DNA of 64,000 nucleotides from Fragum whitleyi (GCA_948146395.1 OX411558.1:36344850-36408849); one strand, 5' to 3'. Counted from the first letter of the stretch, positions 37,031 through 47,749 are shown. Translations and numbers: made by a program. The notes: generated by a model from the letters alone, not told the origin.

Positions 37031-37303
37031 AAAAATAAGTAAGCTATGTGTAATTGAATTGGAAATGAAGATAATACTTTCAATCTGATTCATCGCGGTA
37101 TGAAACTAAAGACCTTATCACGTTTGTTTATTTATCTGCTTCATATATGCATGTATAATCAGGTTTTTAATTTATTCATCCACGAATTAAAAAAAGAACT
37201 ATTCTTGACATATTTGTCAATTATCAGACGTACTCTGATCACACGTGTGCTAAATGAACAATTCTATAAACTAATTGGTAAACAGATAAAAAAAAATGAT
37301 ATA

Positions 37304-37565
37304 CAGCCAATCTTGCTGAAGCGACCACGTCTATTAAGCGACAATCTTTATTAAGTGACCGTTTTCCAAATTCCCTTCTTTAAATCAATATATTTAAAAG
37401 AAGGGTTGGTCTCAAGATTATTGAGAGTTCATTCTATGTTTTTAAAACTCACCAGAATCGGCTAATCTATTGATTTTTAACATCAGATGATTATTGAGAA
37501 TTTTGCAATAATACATGTATGCATATTCAATCAAAACGCATGTTTCCTTTTTGTAGACAATTCTT
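37304..37565. mobile_element. Pogo/Tigger-like MITE, truncated copy 2
   Basis: CAGCCAATCTTGCTGAAGCG then ACCACGTCTATTAAGCGAC after TA; matches 35469-35760 through GCATATTCAATCAAAA. The right end is missing. Confidence 0.6.
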
Positions 37566-37639
37566 TTCCGACAATTTTCAACATTGCTTGTAGCATTCAA
37601 TTTCTCCCTTTTGGAATTTCTCTTGCTTAAAGCAAGATT

Positions 37640-37810
37640 TTTTTTTCTCCCAACAGTATTCTCGTGTTTCTAATAAACTATTTCTTCTTTTCCTACAATA
37701 TTTTATCACTAAAAATGTTTTATTTACACTCACATAAACTTTTCATTCACGTCTGCAACCTTTTTGAATTTTGACCAATCTAAAATTTCGAAAAGGGAAA
37801 AAGGTAAAGA
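37640..37810. mobile_element. Family E MITE, decayed copy
   Basis: CTATTTCTTCTTTTCCTACA, TTTACACTCACATAAACTTT, TCGTCTGCAACC-like and GAAAAGGGAAAAAGG follow the order of 10995-11222 at low identity. Confidence 0.4.
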
Positions 37811-38156
37811 TGAAGAAATGGGTTCAAGTTGTTCCAGAAATTCGGGCCAGTGTCCGACACAAGTTCCTTACTAATTTTTCCTGTGAATCACTAATCTTGT
37901 AATCAAGCAATCGATTGGTTCAAGTTTCGGTGGTTGTGGTCATTTCAAAATGATCGTAACTACTTCTTGCATATCGCGCAGCTAGGTTGTTTTATTCTAT
38001 GATGGACCACAGTAATGCTCTGGGGTGTAATCATAATTCTTGGGCAACCTGATAAGCATTACCCTTTGACCCTTTTCCGAATCCGACATTCTTTATCATG
38101 GCTTGTGCCAGCTTTTAAAATTTGGAAGTCATTGACCCCTTGAACTTAAAATTCGG

Positions 38157-38406
38157 GGGAGGGGGCGGCCTAGTGGTAAATGCACTCGATCCGTGACCTG
38201 GAGGTCCTTGGTTCGAGCCGGGGTGTGTTTCTGGGCAAAACACTTAATAGCCAGCCCCAGTTCACCCAGCTGTAAAATTGGGTATCAGGGGGTTTAAACC
38301 ATTGCCTCTCTCTAACGGACGTGAAAACATCAGGACTGAGTGTTCGAGAGCGATTCAATAAGCTTGAGCTTTCGTCGCAATCGAACTAAAATAAATTAGT
38401 ATAAAC
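38157..38406 (+). mobile_element. tRNA-headed SINE, family 2, copy 2
   Basis: GGCGGCCTAGTGGTAAATGC, GTTCGAGCCGGGG, then GGGCAAAACACTTAATAGCC and AGTTCACCCAGCTGTAAAAT, ending AAATTAGTATAAAC as in 14744-15002. Target duplication not evident. Confidence 0.85.
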
Positions 38407-38474
38407 TAATGCCTTTTTAGGGGTCAAAAATGAACAAAACATGAAAACTTATCTTTAATGTAATATATATATAT

Positions 38475-38540
38475 ATATAACTGATACAACATAAACAATA
38501 AAGTGTCTACACTTTATTGTTTATGTTGTTTCAGTTATAT
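38475..38540. repeat. Near-perfect 66-bp palindrome
   Basis: The 32-base arm starting ATATAACTGATACAACATAA mirrors 38509-38540 with one mismatch and a 2-base spacer (CT). It abuts a short TA microsatellite. Confidence 0.92.
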
Positions 38541-39090
38541 GGATCTTTTTTGGATGAAGAAAACATTTGATATATATCATCTTTTATAATGCAAAGGTTG
38601 CACCACTGGTAAGTCAGTGGGTCAAAATGACTCACTGTAAGAAATTTTGGAGGGTCAAAATGGGAATTTTCGGAGTCAAAACCCTGGTTTAAGGATCAAA
38701 TACGAGCCCTGCTTTATGTTTCCTGAGAGAGTGATCAAAATAATGCATAATTGTTAAAAAAGGAGGAATTTTATTCCGCTCGTTTTTCCTAATGTAAGAA
38801 CAAATATCGACAAGCACAGAATATTCGAGTAAATGATTAATGCAGCTTCTTGAAAACATTGTTGGAAAAATGATAATAGTAAACCCTCTTCATTGCAAAT
38901 TTACATGTGCATGAATTAATGATTCAACGGTTGAAGATTTCTCTTTCCGTTTGTATCTCATGTACTACCGGGCTGCAAGACTATCAATTTAGACCAAAAC
39001 AACCGTCGTGGTTGCTTTTGAAAAGGTGCAAATCCTACCCTGCGCTCGGGAGGGTTTGGCGTCTTGAACTCAGAACTCCTTTCTAAAAGT
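38541..39090. other. No recognisable feature
   Basis: AT-rich; nothing recognised. Confidence 0.5.
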
Positions 39091-39353
39091 TGTGACCTAT
39101 CACGCGAAAAGGGACAATCTTGGTAGTGCATAAAGTGTCGATCCTAGTCAGACTGTGCGGATTGCGCAGACTGACTGGGGTCGCAACTTTTCACAATGTG
39201 CTTATTTTATGAATCAAGAATGATTAATCTACCTCCAATGAAAGATTTTTTGAGATGCGGCCTCTAGTTGACATTTGCTGGACCAAATCATTTTTATCAA
39301 AAATTTATTTCACAGAGTTCCTAGATGGTCCCTTTTCGCGTGACGGGTCTCAA
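39091..39353. mobile_element. Family B MITE, full copy
   Basis: TGTGACCTATCACGCGAAAA mirrored by TTTTCGCGTGACGGGTCTCA; 263 bp. GC-rich hairpin AGTCAGACTGTGCGGATTGC at the left, as in 13796-14062. Confidence 0.85.
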
Positions 39354-39450
39354 TTATAAACCTCTATCATGCACATTTTACATTATGTTGAAAAATGTCA
39401 GTTTTTTGCGACATTTCAACTAGTCTTGACGCAATTTTCCCACCCAAGCA

Positions 39451-39515
39451 GGCAGTCTAGGCTAAGATCGGGCTGCACATTCGTGTAGGCTGATCTTAGC
39501 CTGTAGTTGCTGACT
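39451..39515. repeat. Family C hairpin core
   Basis: TAGGCTAAGATCGGGCTGCA mirrored by GTAGGCTGATCTTAGCCTG around the CATTCGTG loop. Confidence 0.75.
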
Positions 39516-39929
39516 GTAAAACAGAAGTGTCATAAACAGCAAGATTTGGAGGCAGATTGATATATGAATCGCAAGGCATTATTTTCTGTATCGCAGCTTT
39601 TTTTTATGGGTGGGATTGGGGGATAAAATGATATGAAATAAAATTTTAGGAACAGAAAGTCTGCTATTTCTTTCATAGTGGAATTTCGTCGTCTGATAAA
39701 GGGTTTAACTTTGAAGACTTAATCTGAAGCATTGTAAAAGGAGCTGCCAAACCAGTAATATGATACACTCACATATACTTTCTTAAGCCCTTAAAAATGT
39801 TGACGTTGAACCCTGAGCCAAAAACTTGCGCTCTGTAAGTGTCATTAACGTTCAGAAAGAATTCAAATATTTCTCAATTACCCACTAAAACGTGTAAGAA
39901 ATAAAAGAAAATAATCGTTTTTTACAAAT

Positions 39930-41507
39930 TTATCTTTTCAGAAATCTCGATCAAGATCTTTAGAGGGGCTTGTCAACCTGCCAGATAATCGTTTGTTAAC
40001 AAGAAAGGCGGAGCTTCGACGTAGACCACGTGATTTAGATTCGTTCAGCTGATTTGTCAGATCGTTTCAGAGATAAAGGCGATGTCATTATTATATTTAA
40101 TTCATAATCGAAATATTTAGCTATCATCTTCTCTAAATAAACGAAAGAGACAAGGATTAAGTTTTATGGTCGTTACGGGCAATCAGAAGTTTGAGAGATT
40201 GATGTTTCGCAGAGATTTATCATCTCAGCACATTTAATTGGAACATTATCGCTAAGTTTCTCGTGTCTAATGGACTAATCACGAGAAATCAGTTGTTTGT
40301 TAAATGCGATAGACTATCCGGCAGATATCTTGCAGTGCATGATCGGACTGGATCGGCAATACGGACGGACAAACTGTGAATAATATAGACAGGGGATGTC
40401 ATTTTTGTGCAGTTGACAATTAAGTTTTCACACCTTTTTGTGACGTGCTTAGAATTAGTATCGTTCAATTGTAAAGAAATCATACCCGTAGTTAGTGTCA
40501 TACGTGATTTAAACTAAAGTCTCATCGAAGTAATGACATTTGAAAAATATTAACAAACATTTCATGACACAGACTTATATTTAAGTGTGCACAGAATTGA
40601 AACGGATCAGTTGAAGTCACAACTTGGACCTGTTGAAACATAATAATATACAAGCTTAGCTTTTCGGATTAAGTCGAGAGAATTATTATATGGGAGAAGT
40701 GAGAAGCCTTAAAGAGGATTTTATTTTGCACCAGTAAAACAAACAAGTTTTCAATATTTAATACGTTTGGTTTGGTTCAAGTGAGATTAAAAACACTAAC
40801 TGAAATCCATGTGTTGAAAATTTGTGTTAGAGTAGGTGATATTATGAACATATTTATGTGGTTTTAAATAAGAGAAGTTTTTGTCTATATAAACATATAG
40901 AATACAAGTGACATTTTAATACTGATAATAATTTTATCAATTTGTGGAATTAAATAGGTGACGTCTGTATTAAGTCTAAAACTTTTCAAGTGGATATTTT
41001 GTGAAGACAAGAGCCAGGGCCTAATTTGTGTAAATCGAAAATTAAGTATCTAATTTATCAAAATTGACGGACAAATAATACGAATATTTGGCTTTCATAT
41101 AGGTCAAGATTGTTTGTAAATTCGGCATCATTTAAATAGCTCGGGATCCACGCATGTAGGCAAGGATCAGTGCTGAAGTCGAGAGCTTGTTTACAGGAAG
41201 AAAATTCGAATATAAACAAGGGTAAATATCTCTGACTTTAAATAAGGGAAACTTGATAACTCTTATCACCGACTTGTCGATTACAAACCGAACCAAGCCC
41301 GGTCATCTTGGACCCACTGACCAGCGGATTAGCCATTTGAGAAGTTAAGTTCGATACGGGCGTGCCTTGGAAAAACGCGTTATCACCTTGTGAAAATAAT
41401 GCAAAAACAACTGGTGTGGCATTTTGAGTAAAGTTTTTGAGAAGTGTGAAAGGAACAGATTGCGGAATTATTGCTGGACGTTACAGTTATACTAGGGGCC
41501 GAGAAGA
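39930..41507 (+). promoter_or_regulatory. Upstream region of Frizzled: probable 5' UTR and promoter
   Basis: About 1.5 kb upstream of the Frizzled ATG with none of the repeat families that crowd the rest of the window, which suggests constraint. No TATA box or start site can be assigned. A mirrored pair of GATA sites (GATAA at 41255-41259, TTATC at 41263-41267) lies about 240 bases before the ATG. The regulatory role is inferred from position only. Confidence 0.4.
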
Positions 41508-41648
41508 ATGGGAAGAGTGCTGTGCTTGATGCTCCTTGCTGGGGTTTTCTGTTCGAGTCTTGAGTTGGTCCACAGCAAGCAATGTATGGAAATTACGATC
41601 CCAATGTGCAAAGGAATTGGTTACAACTACACCTACATGCCGAATCAG
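41508..41648 (+). CDS. fzd5/8: Frizzled exon 1: signal peptide and start of CRD
   Basis: Codes residues 1-47. Residues 4-21 form a hydrophobic signal core, and cleavage is likely after Ser23, just before KQC. It holds CRD cysteines 1 and 2 and the NYT glycosylation sequon. The exon ends after a whole codon (CAG, Gln47) at a GTAATT donor, so intron 1 is phase 0. An in-frame TAG 15 bases upstream rules out an N-terminal extension in this exon. Any non-coding 5' exon is not resolved. Confidence 0.93.
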
Positions 41649-43710
41649 GTAATTAAAAATCATTTTCTAGCATGATTATAATTATCATAAAAAATATCTT
41701 ATCATTATTTTCGTCGTAAAAAGAACTATTTTAACATTAGTTTATTTGATTTATATGTTTGTCATTATTTTATAAATCTCAAAATTCATTTGATGTAATT
41801 TAATTCAAATAATATTTTCTATTCATTACAATTGCAATTAAACCTAAGCGTTACATGAAAAAAAAAAAAAAAAACATACGTCTTCATTAATTAATATTTA
41901 TTCAGTGTTCTATTCCCTGAGTTACATTTTTATGTTTTCTGCGTCTTCTTCTTCTAAAAAAACCCCGCAAAAACTAAAAATAAAAATAAATCAAGTTTTT
42001 TAACTCATCCACAACACATTTTTATGAAGAAGACTTTTATAAACTCACGTTTTAATTCTCTATTTCCCCGTTATGATATTTTTTTTCAACTTTCTGTGTT
42101 GTCATATTTTTCAATGAAATTAAAATTACAATTTTTTAGTTTGCATTCATTTGGGAGTTTGCAACGCGAAATCAACTATGAATGCATATATTATGATAAA
42201 GAGTAAAAAACTAAATTAGAATAAGCTCAACACTATTTTCTTCTATTAAAGATAATTAAAGATACTTAAAATTTGAATTGAGACATTTTTTTTAATTCAC
42301 TGAGATATGAAACTAAAAATATGTATTACACTGCGCTAAAGGCTATAATAAGTATATCATTATCAAAAACTATTTATTTGTGTAACTATCATTTGCAGTA
42401 AGTATACAAATTAACATCATATTATTCCAAATTGTTTTAAGTATTTTGAAACTATTTTTTAATTAAAAGGATGTGCAGCAATCAACGCAACTAAGTCAAA
42501 GTAAATCATTAAAATGTTATTCAGGTATAAAGGCATATTTTTAAACAATTGACATGCAGGAAGATGTTTTGCGTTAAATATCTTCATATCTATGAAGTCG
42601 CCTGTAATCAACCGAGAGAGACAATTTATATCTCAAAAACCCTTCCTAACATGATAGGAAAACTTTGACAGTGACCCTCTTGATGTAACCCATTCGATAA
42701 GTAATGATAATTTACCCTTGATATTTAGAATGTTGATAATTTCAAGTGTTTCAAAATTACGGAGAAATATTTCAGTGGCAGATCCAGGATTTCTGTAAAG
42801 GGGGCTCGAACATACGTGAATAGGATTCGTTTTCCTAGTCTAACACAATTCAACCCTTAGCCTACTGAATTAATATATCTTATACATATTATTTCCTGCT
42901 TTTTTACATATCGAAAATACTGTTTTCAAAACTTTTGGGATTTTTTATCACACACACACACACACACAAAAAGTAGAAGCCAGTATATGCTAAGATCAGA
43001 CTGCACAACTATGCAGACTCATCTTGGCCTATACTGTCTGCCAAAGCTTTCTTTACAACAGAAATTAGTCGTGTATAGCAGGAGAAGGGTTAATTGAATT
43101 TTTACATGAAATAAATTATTCGTCTTCATTAAGAATTATTTTGTAAAGATTGTGGTAAAAGAAAACGATGTTTTGCATTGAATATCTTAATATCTATGAA
43201 GTCATATGCAATCAACTGAGAAAGATAATTCTTACCTTCAAAACCCTTCCGAACACGATCCTCTTGAAGTTACCTTTTCGATAAATAATGATAAAGGATA
43301 AATAAAATTCCCCTTGACGTTAAGAATACTCTTTATCAATGATTGAATATTTTTGTTTTGAAAAAGCGATAATATCGAAATCATTTATTGTGTTTTTTTA
43401 CCTTTCATTTTCTTATTCCACATGAAGTAGAATATTTTTTTCAAAATCGAACTAAGTTACAAATGCTTAAAGTTTAATACAGTTCCTAAAATCAGTCATT
43501 TAAAAAGGTCTTCATAAGTCCCTTGAATTATTTAAATGACTTAAAGAAGATGTCAAATTTAAACAATTCCTTATTAAGCTCTATGCTCTCTTCGATTTAT
43601 ATTAAGTTGATTTTGTACTGTTATTTAACAACTTTAAAAAAGAAAATTAATATATATCGCAGACATCATACTACTGAAAAAAGATAGTCTTTTATAATAA
43701 TAATGATAAA

Positions 43711-43804
<94 letters not shown>

Positions 43805-46154
43805 GAAATAAATCACATGTAAAGTCAAAGTGAGGGGCTGCTTCTTTTTGTATAGCTTAAGGGCCTACGGGATGTTGAGTGACAAACAAAAAAATATCAC
43901 ACAAAACATACATACATTTGATTCAACATAACACACTTATTTATATTTTCAGTTTAACCACGACACCCAGGACGAGGCCGGTCTAGAGGTCCACCAATTC
44001 TGGCCTCTGGTCGAGATCCATTGTTCGCCAGATCTGAAGTTTTTCTTGTGTTCGATGTATGCCCCGATCTGTATGGAAAACTACAAACCACATCTACCAG
44101 CCTGCAGGTAACGTGCTCCTCCTTTGTAATCATAATATATAGATAGGCAGCTGGACAATACTAGAACGTAAAAGAATATATTCTTAAGACTACCTCTGCT
44201 TAATAAGTAATTGCTATTCGTTATTGCATTTTATGAAATGATATTGAAGTGTTCTTTTTATCCATTGATATCGACATACGTAAACTTACGTTACAAGGAC
44301 CACAGTAGAAGCAAGAGACTGTTATCTTTTGTATATTAATATAGTTACGTAACCAATCATCATATCATGCCATTTTAATACGACATCATATATAACGCCT
44401 TATATGTTGTAATATTTCACACAGAAATAAATGTATCTACCTATCTAACTAACTCGAGAGAAAATTGGATTATTTTTGTTTTCATGGAGGTATGTATGGA
44501 ATAACAAACCTCCTCTGAGAAGTCGAAGCGGATTCTTTAGTGGCGTGGTTTGGTTTTTACTTTCGTACTTCCATGTAAAACTGAATCACAGTACATTAAT
44601 TTTTTTCCGAAATGATTACAACTTGTATTCTTGTGTTTCAGATCCGTCTGTGAGAGGGCCAAGAAGGGTTGCGCCCCTTTAATGCGACAGTACGGTTTCG
44701 TGTGGCCGGAGCGAATGGACTGTAACAAGCTTCCAGTCTACGGCGAAGGAAAACTCTGTATGGATCGTAACATCACCGACAGCTCGTCCACACATTCCTC
44801 CACGGGAGATGGCGACCAGGGCGGAGAACCATCAACTGATTCACCCAAAGTTATCGACGACAAGGGAGGTAAATCTCCTGATAAGAATGGCGACCGAGGT
44901 GGCGGCTACTTTCCCGACGACCACCTACCAGGAAAAGACATCATCGACTGGAACAAACATATTCCGAACATGCCCGATATCAACAACTTAGACGATCTAC
45001 TCAAAGAACACCGCTGCACGTGTAAATGTCGTCTACAAAAGCTAGAAGAAACCAGTTCCTATTACAACAAGATCAGCACAGGTGGAGCCAAGAACTGCGC
45101 CATGAACTGTACCAATCCTTACTTCACCAAAGATGAGAGAACTTTCGCTAACTTCTGGATAGGACTGTGGGCTATCCTGTGCTTCATTTCTACATGTATC
45201 ACAATCCTGACCTTCTTACTGGATATGAGCAGGTTCAAATACCCAGAACGACCTATTATCTTCCTGAGTATGTGTTACTTTATGGTCTCCATTGGTTACA
45301 TTATCCGGCTCGCCGTTGGCCACAAGGCTGTTGCTTGTGATGGTGACCAAGCTCGATATTCTACAACAGGGCCAGCTTCATGTGTGTCTACATTTCTCCT
45401 GGTTTACTTCTTCGGGATGGCTTCTTCGATTTGGTGGGTGATTTTATCGTTCACCTGGTTCCTCAGCGCCGGATTGAAATGGGGGTCTGAAGCCATTAGC
45501 AGTTACTCTCAATACTTTCATCTCGCCGCCTGGCTGATTCCCAGCGTCAAGACAATCGCCGTATTAGCTATGTCTAGCGTAGACGGAGATACAGTGTCAG
45601 GAATTTGTTACGTCGGAAACCAAGACTTGAACAATTTACGTGGTTTCGTTTTAATACCTCTATCAGTGTATCTTATTATTGGTTCTACATTCTTAGTAGC
45701 GGGTTTTGTGTCTTTGTTTAGAATTAGACGAGTGATTAAGCATCAAAACGGTGGTAAAATAGACAAACTAGAACGACTCATGCTCAGAATAGGTGTGTTT
45801 TCTTTATTGTACACCATTCCTGCGACAATCACATTAGCGTGCTATTTCTATGAACAACATTTACGCGAAAAGTGGGAGAAAGCCATCATTTGTCCTTGCC
45901 TTTATACAGAAACAATGAAGCCCGATTTCACCGTGTTTATGTTGAAATACTTTATGTGCCTCGTTGTGGGAATTACATCCGGGTTCTGGATTTGGACCGG
46001 AAAGACTCTAGAGACCTGGAAGAAATTGTGCAATTGCCGCTTGTGTTGCAAAGACTCTGATTATCCATACTCACGACCTCAGATTAAATACTCGCCCACC
46101 ACGAACTCGGCTGTTTCTAGCCTTCATAAACCTTTACCCATCAGTCATTGCTGA
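41508..46154 (+). CDS. fzd5/8: Frizzled-5/8-type Wnt receptor, complete gene of three coding exons
   Basis: Join 41508-41648, 43953-44107 and 44642-46154; 602 residues. Frizzleds are seven-pass plasma-membrane receptors that bind lipidated Wnt through an extracellular cysteine-rich domain and signal through Dishevelled. Visible: signal peptide 1-23; CRD about 26-140 with ten cysteines (26, 34, 71, 80, 87, 98, 102, 109, 126, 138); acidic Gly-rich linker about 142-220; CTCKC at 224-228; membrane segments near 270-292, 303-325, 345-375, 391-412, 433-458, 481-503 and 531-552; KTLETW at 553-558, the KTxxxW Dishevelled motif. N-glycosylation sequons fall at N40, N142 and N254. The run [16 protein letters not shown] and the [10 protein letters not shown] loop place it with FZD5/8 rather than other Frizzled classes. 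FZD5 and FZD8 are usually 585-694 residues, so length is normal. The start has an in-frame TAG at 41493 and a good Kozak context (A at -3, G at +4). The tail ends ISHC where relatives end in Val. Confidence 0.95.
42296..42345. repeat. Family F element fragment in Frizzled intron 1
   Basis: GAGATATGAAACTAAAAATA followed by ATTACACTG matches the left end of the family F hairpins; the right end is not recognisable. Confidence 0.4.
42559..42738 (+). repeat. Intronic duplicated segment, copy 1
   Basis: Shares AGATGTTTTGCGTTAAATAT, TATCTATGAAGTC, AATCAAC and AACCCTTCC in the same order with 43163-43335. The pair sits about 600 bp apart in intron 1, in direct orientation, with scattered substitutions and small deletions. 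Confidence 0.75.
42849..43093. mobile_element. Family C MITE (TTAACCCTT ends) in Frizzled intron 1
   Basis: Ends TTCAACCCTT and AAGGGTTAA are inverted. At 245 bp it matches the 246-bp copy at 49690-49935. It contains a CA microsatellite (about 42951-42967) and the family's hairpin core, in which AAGATCAGACTGCACA is mirrored by GCAGACTCATCTTGGCC. No coding capacity. Confidence 0.7.
43163..43335 (+). repeat. Intronic duplicated segment, copy 2
   Basis: Diverged direct repeat of 42559-42738. It lacks about 15 bases around the AACTTTGACAGTGAC stretch of copy 1 and carries a small insertion near its end. The family C MITE lies between the copies. Confidence 0.75.
43709..43803. repeat. (AAT)n microsatellite, about 31 units
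   Basis: Nearly uninterrupted AAT trinucleotide run in Frizzled intron 1, likely length-variable. Reading the minus strand through it gives an artefactual poly-Tyr frame. Confidence 0.97.
43953..44107 (+). CDS. fzd5/8: Frizzled exon 2: core of the CRD
   Basis: Codes residues 48-98 plus two bases of Arg99, and carries CRD cysteines 3 to 6. The acceptor follows a T-rich tract (TTTATATTTTCAG) and the donor is AG/GTAACG. Residues 48-69 are near-invariant in FZD5/8 proteins. The intron after it is phase 2. I found this 155-base exon by joining the CRD across exons 1 and 3; it is too short to show as an isolated open frame. Confidence 0.93.
44108..44641 (+). other. Frizzled intron 2, phase 2, 534 bp
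   Basis: GT-AG intron interrupting the Arg99 codon inside the CRD. A family F palindromic element occupies about 44478-44577, ending only about 65 bases before the acceptor. Confidence 0.85.
44478..44577. repeat. Family F palindromic element in Frizzled intron 2
   Basis: Starts TTTTCATGGAGGTATG and ends TTCGTACTTCCATG, the inverted ends of the CATGGAGGTATGAAAC family. The middle is diverged from the other copies. Confidence 0.6.
44642..46154 (+). CDS. fzd5/8: Frizzled exon 3: end of CRD, linker, seven-pass domain and tail
   Basis: Codes Arg99 (shared) to residue 602 and stops with TGA at 46152-46154. The acceptor is TGTGTTTCAG. It carries CRD cysteines 7-10, the linker, all seven membrane segments and the cytoplasmic tail. 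The whole transmembrane domain lies in one exon with no intron, as is common in Frizzled genes. The open frame can be read 11 bases upstream of the exon, but those bases are the acceptor site and not coding. Confidence 0.95.
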
Positions 46155-47480
46155 CAATCGTGTTAAATATGTCTTATTTTTGTGACCTAGATACCTTACA
46201 GTATCACCGGAAGTATTCCAAATGACACACTTCCGGTTGTGAGCATGGCATTTCGTAAAATGTGACAAATTCATTTGAAACGAGTACCAAAATATATATT
46301 GCAATTAAAGGTACCGTCGGATGCGAAAGTCAAAATATTACAATTGCAGTCTACCAAAGCTCTTGTAGTAATTTTTGAACTTACGAATGCAAAAAAAGTG
46401 AATTGGCAATCATGAAATCGTCAGTAAAGCTTATTGTCATTTCGACTACCAAAATATCGTACCTACGGCTTTATTTAAACTGTAGATACGATATTTTAGT
46501 CGCCTCATGACGTGCGTTGAGCTGTAAATACGATGCTTAAATCGTCCAACACCGATTTACACATGGCCATGCTCTGAGATTAAATAAGTTCAATATGGGT
46601 TGTAATATAGTGCAATACATGTGATATTTAAATAATATTAGACAGTGTTAATATGTAACATGACCGCCTCAGCATTTAAACTAAAAGTGATAGAGACACT
46701 TAAATATGAATTATTAAAGGAAATCATACAAGGCCAAAAGTATTGGTAATATTATTGCATCAATATATTGACCAACCTTCAATGTCGCAAATGCAGGATC
46801 AATGATCGTAGATTGACAAAATTTTTGATCGTGTTTAGAATATTGAAGTTTGATTTATATTTTTGCTAATAATATTGTCATTATTTTTGTTTGGCGTGTA
46901 TCGCTTAACGGTTATCTCATTGACTTTCTATCCGGAGAAAGAGCAAAACTGGCTATGAAATCGGCTATTTAGAATATATTTGAAACGTTTGCTACTTGTA
47001 TATCTTCAAATCATCGATTATTTTCGTTTCGTTAAAAAGATGCTTTGGCAAGTGACACGTAAATAGACTTGAAAAGTGAACAGAATTTATAAACCGTTGT
47101 TTAGAGGATTTATCGAAAATAGCCGATTACATGTATCATTATCTAACCAAATTTTGAAAGTTTCAAGCATTCATATGAAATACAAAAAACTTGTTTTTTC
47201 GGTTTCGTCCGAAGGGCTTTCGTTAACTGTCGGAATCATCCGTCCATTCTTCACATAGAATTACCGAATGATACCGACTGCATACGGAAGTTTTGCCTCC
47301 AAAGCGACCTACATTACATGGTGAAAATTACAATATAGATTAGTTCGGCTGTACTACTTTAATTACTATATTAAATTTTCTGATTGATATTTTGTTCGAT
47401 TATTAGTGTTCAAGAGAACTATGAGTTCTCTAATAATTATGTTATTACTTATTCATTGTGAATAAATGTTCAAAATTTAA
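46155..47480 (+). other. Frizzled 3' UTR and downstream flank
   Basis: AT-rich, with no recognisable repeat family. ATTAAA at 46304-46309 and AATAAA at 47461-47466 are candidate polyadenylation signals; which one is used cannot be told. A stem-loop at 46443-46502 lies about 290 bases after the stop codon. Confidence 0.5.
46443..46502. repeat. Stem-loop in the Frizzled 3' flank
   Basis: CGACTACCAAAATATCGTAC at 46443 pairs with GATACGATATTTTAGTCG ending at 46502, with a 2-base bulge and a ~12-base loop. If transcribed it would sit in the Frizzled 3' UTR. It could also be a relic of a palindromic element. Confidence 0.6.
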
Positions 47481-47560
47481 TCTATTCTTACTGTTGTTTT
47501 TGCCCATCGACCGTATTCTTTAGGTCAAACCATATGAGTGTGCGTGATATTTCCAACAAT

Positions 47561-47640
47561 TTTACATGTGCTCAAAGCAAAGCCTCTGCTCAGCCCGTGC
47601 ATTCGCACAGTGTGATCAGAGTCTTAGCTATGCACTTTGT
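47561..47640. repeat. Degenerate hairpin fragment related to family C
   Basis: GCTCAGCCCGTGCATTCGCA followed by CAGTGTGATCAGAG. Resembles the fragment near 22150. Confidence 0.4.
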
Positions 47641-47749
47641 AGATAGATAAGGATTTAATGTGCTCTTCGGGCAGTCAGCGATTATTATCGCGTCGTTTAA
47701 CTTTCGGGCCTTTTCAGTCGCCTTGACTCAAGTTTTCCTGAAAGAAAAG

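Larger units (their letters stand above)
41649..43952 (+). other. Frizzled intron 1, phase 0, 2304 bp
   Basis: GT-AG intron splitting the CRD-coding part between Gln47 and Phe48. It is AT-rich and holds an A-run near 41858, a family F hairpin remnant near 42296-42345, two diverged copies of one ~175-bp segment (42559-42738 and 43163-43335), a TTAACCCTT-type MITE (42849-43093) and an AAT microsatellite (43709-43803). No other coding signal is seen. Confidence 0.85.

Noticed and set aside
43634..43828. Poly-Tyr minus-strand frame
   Set aside because: Direct translation of the AAT microsatellite inside a Frizzled intron.
44631..44641. In-frame extension upstream of Frizzled exon 3
   Set aside because: These bases are the splice acceptor TGTGTTTCAG; the CRD is completed by exon 2 instead.
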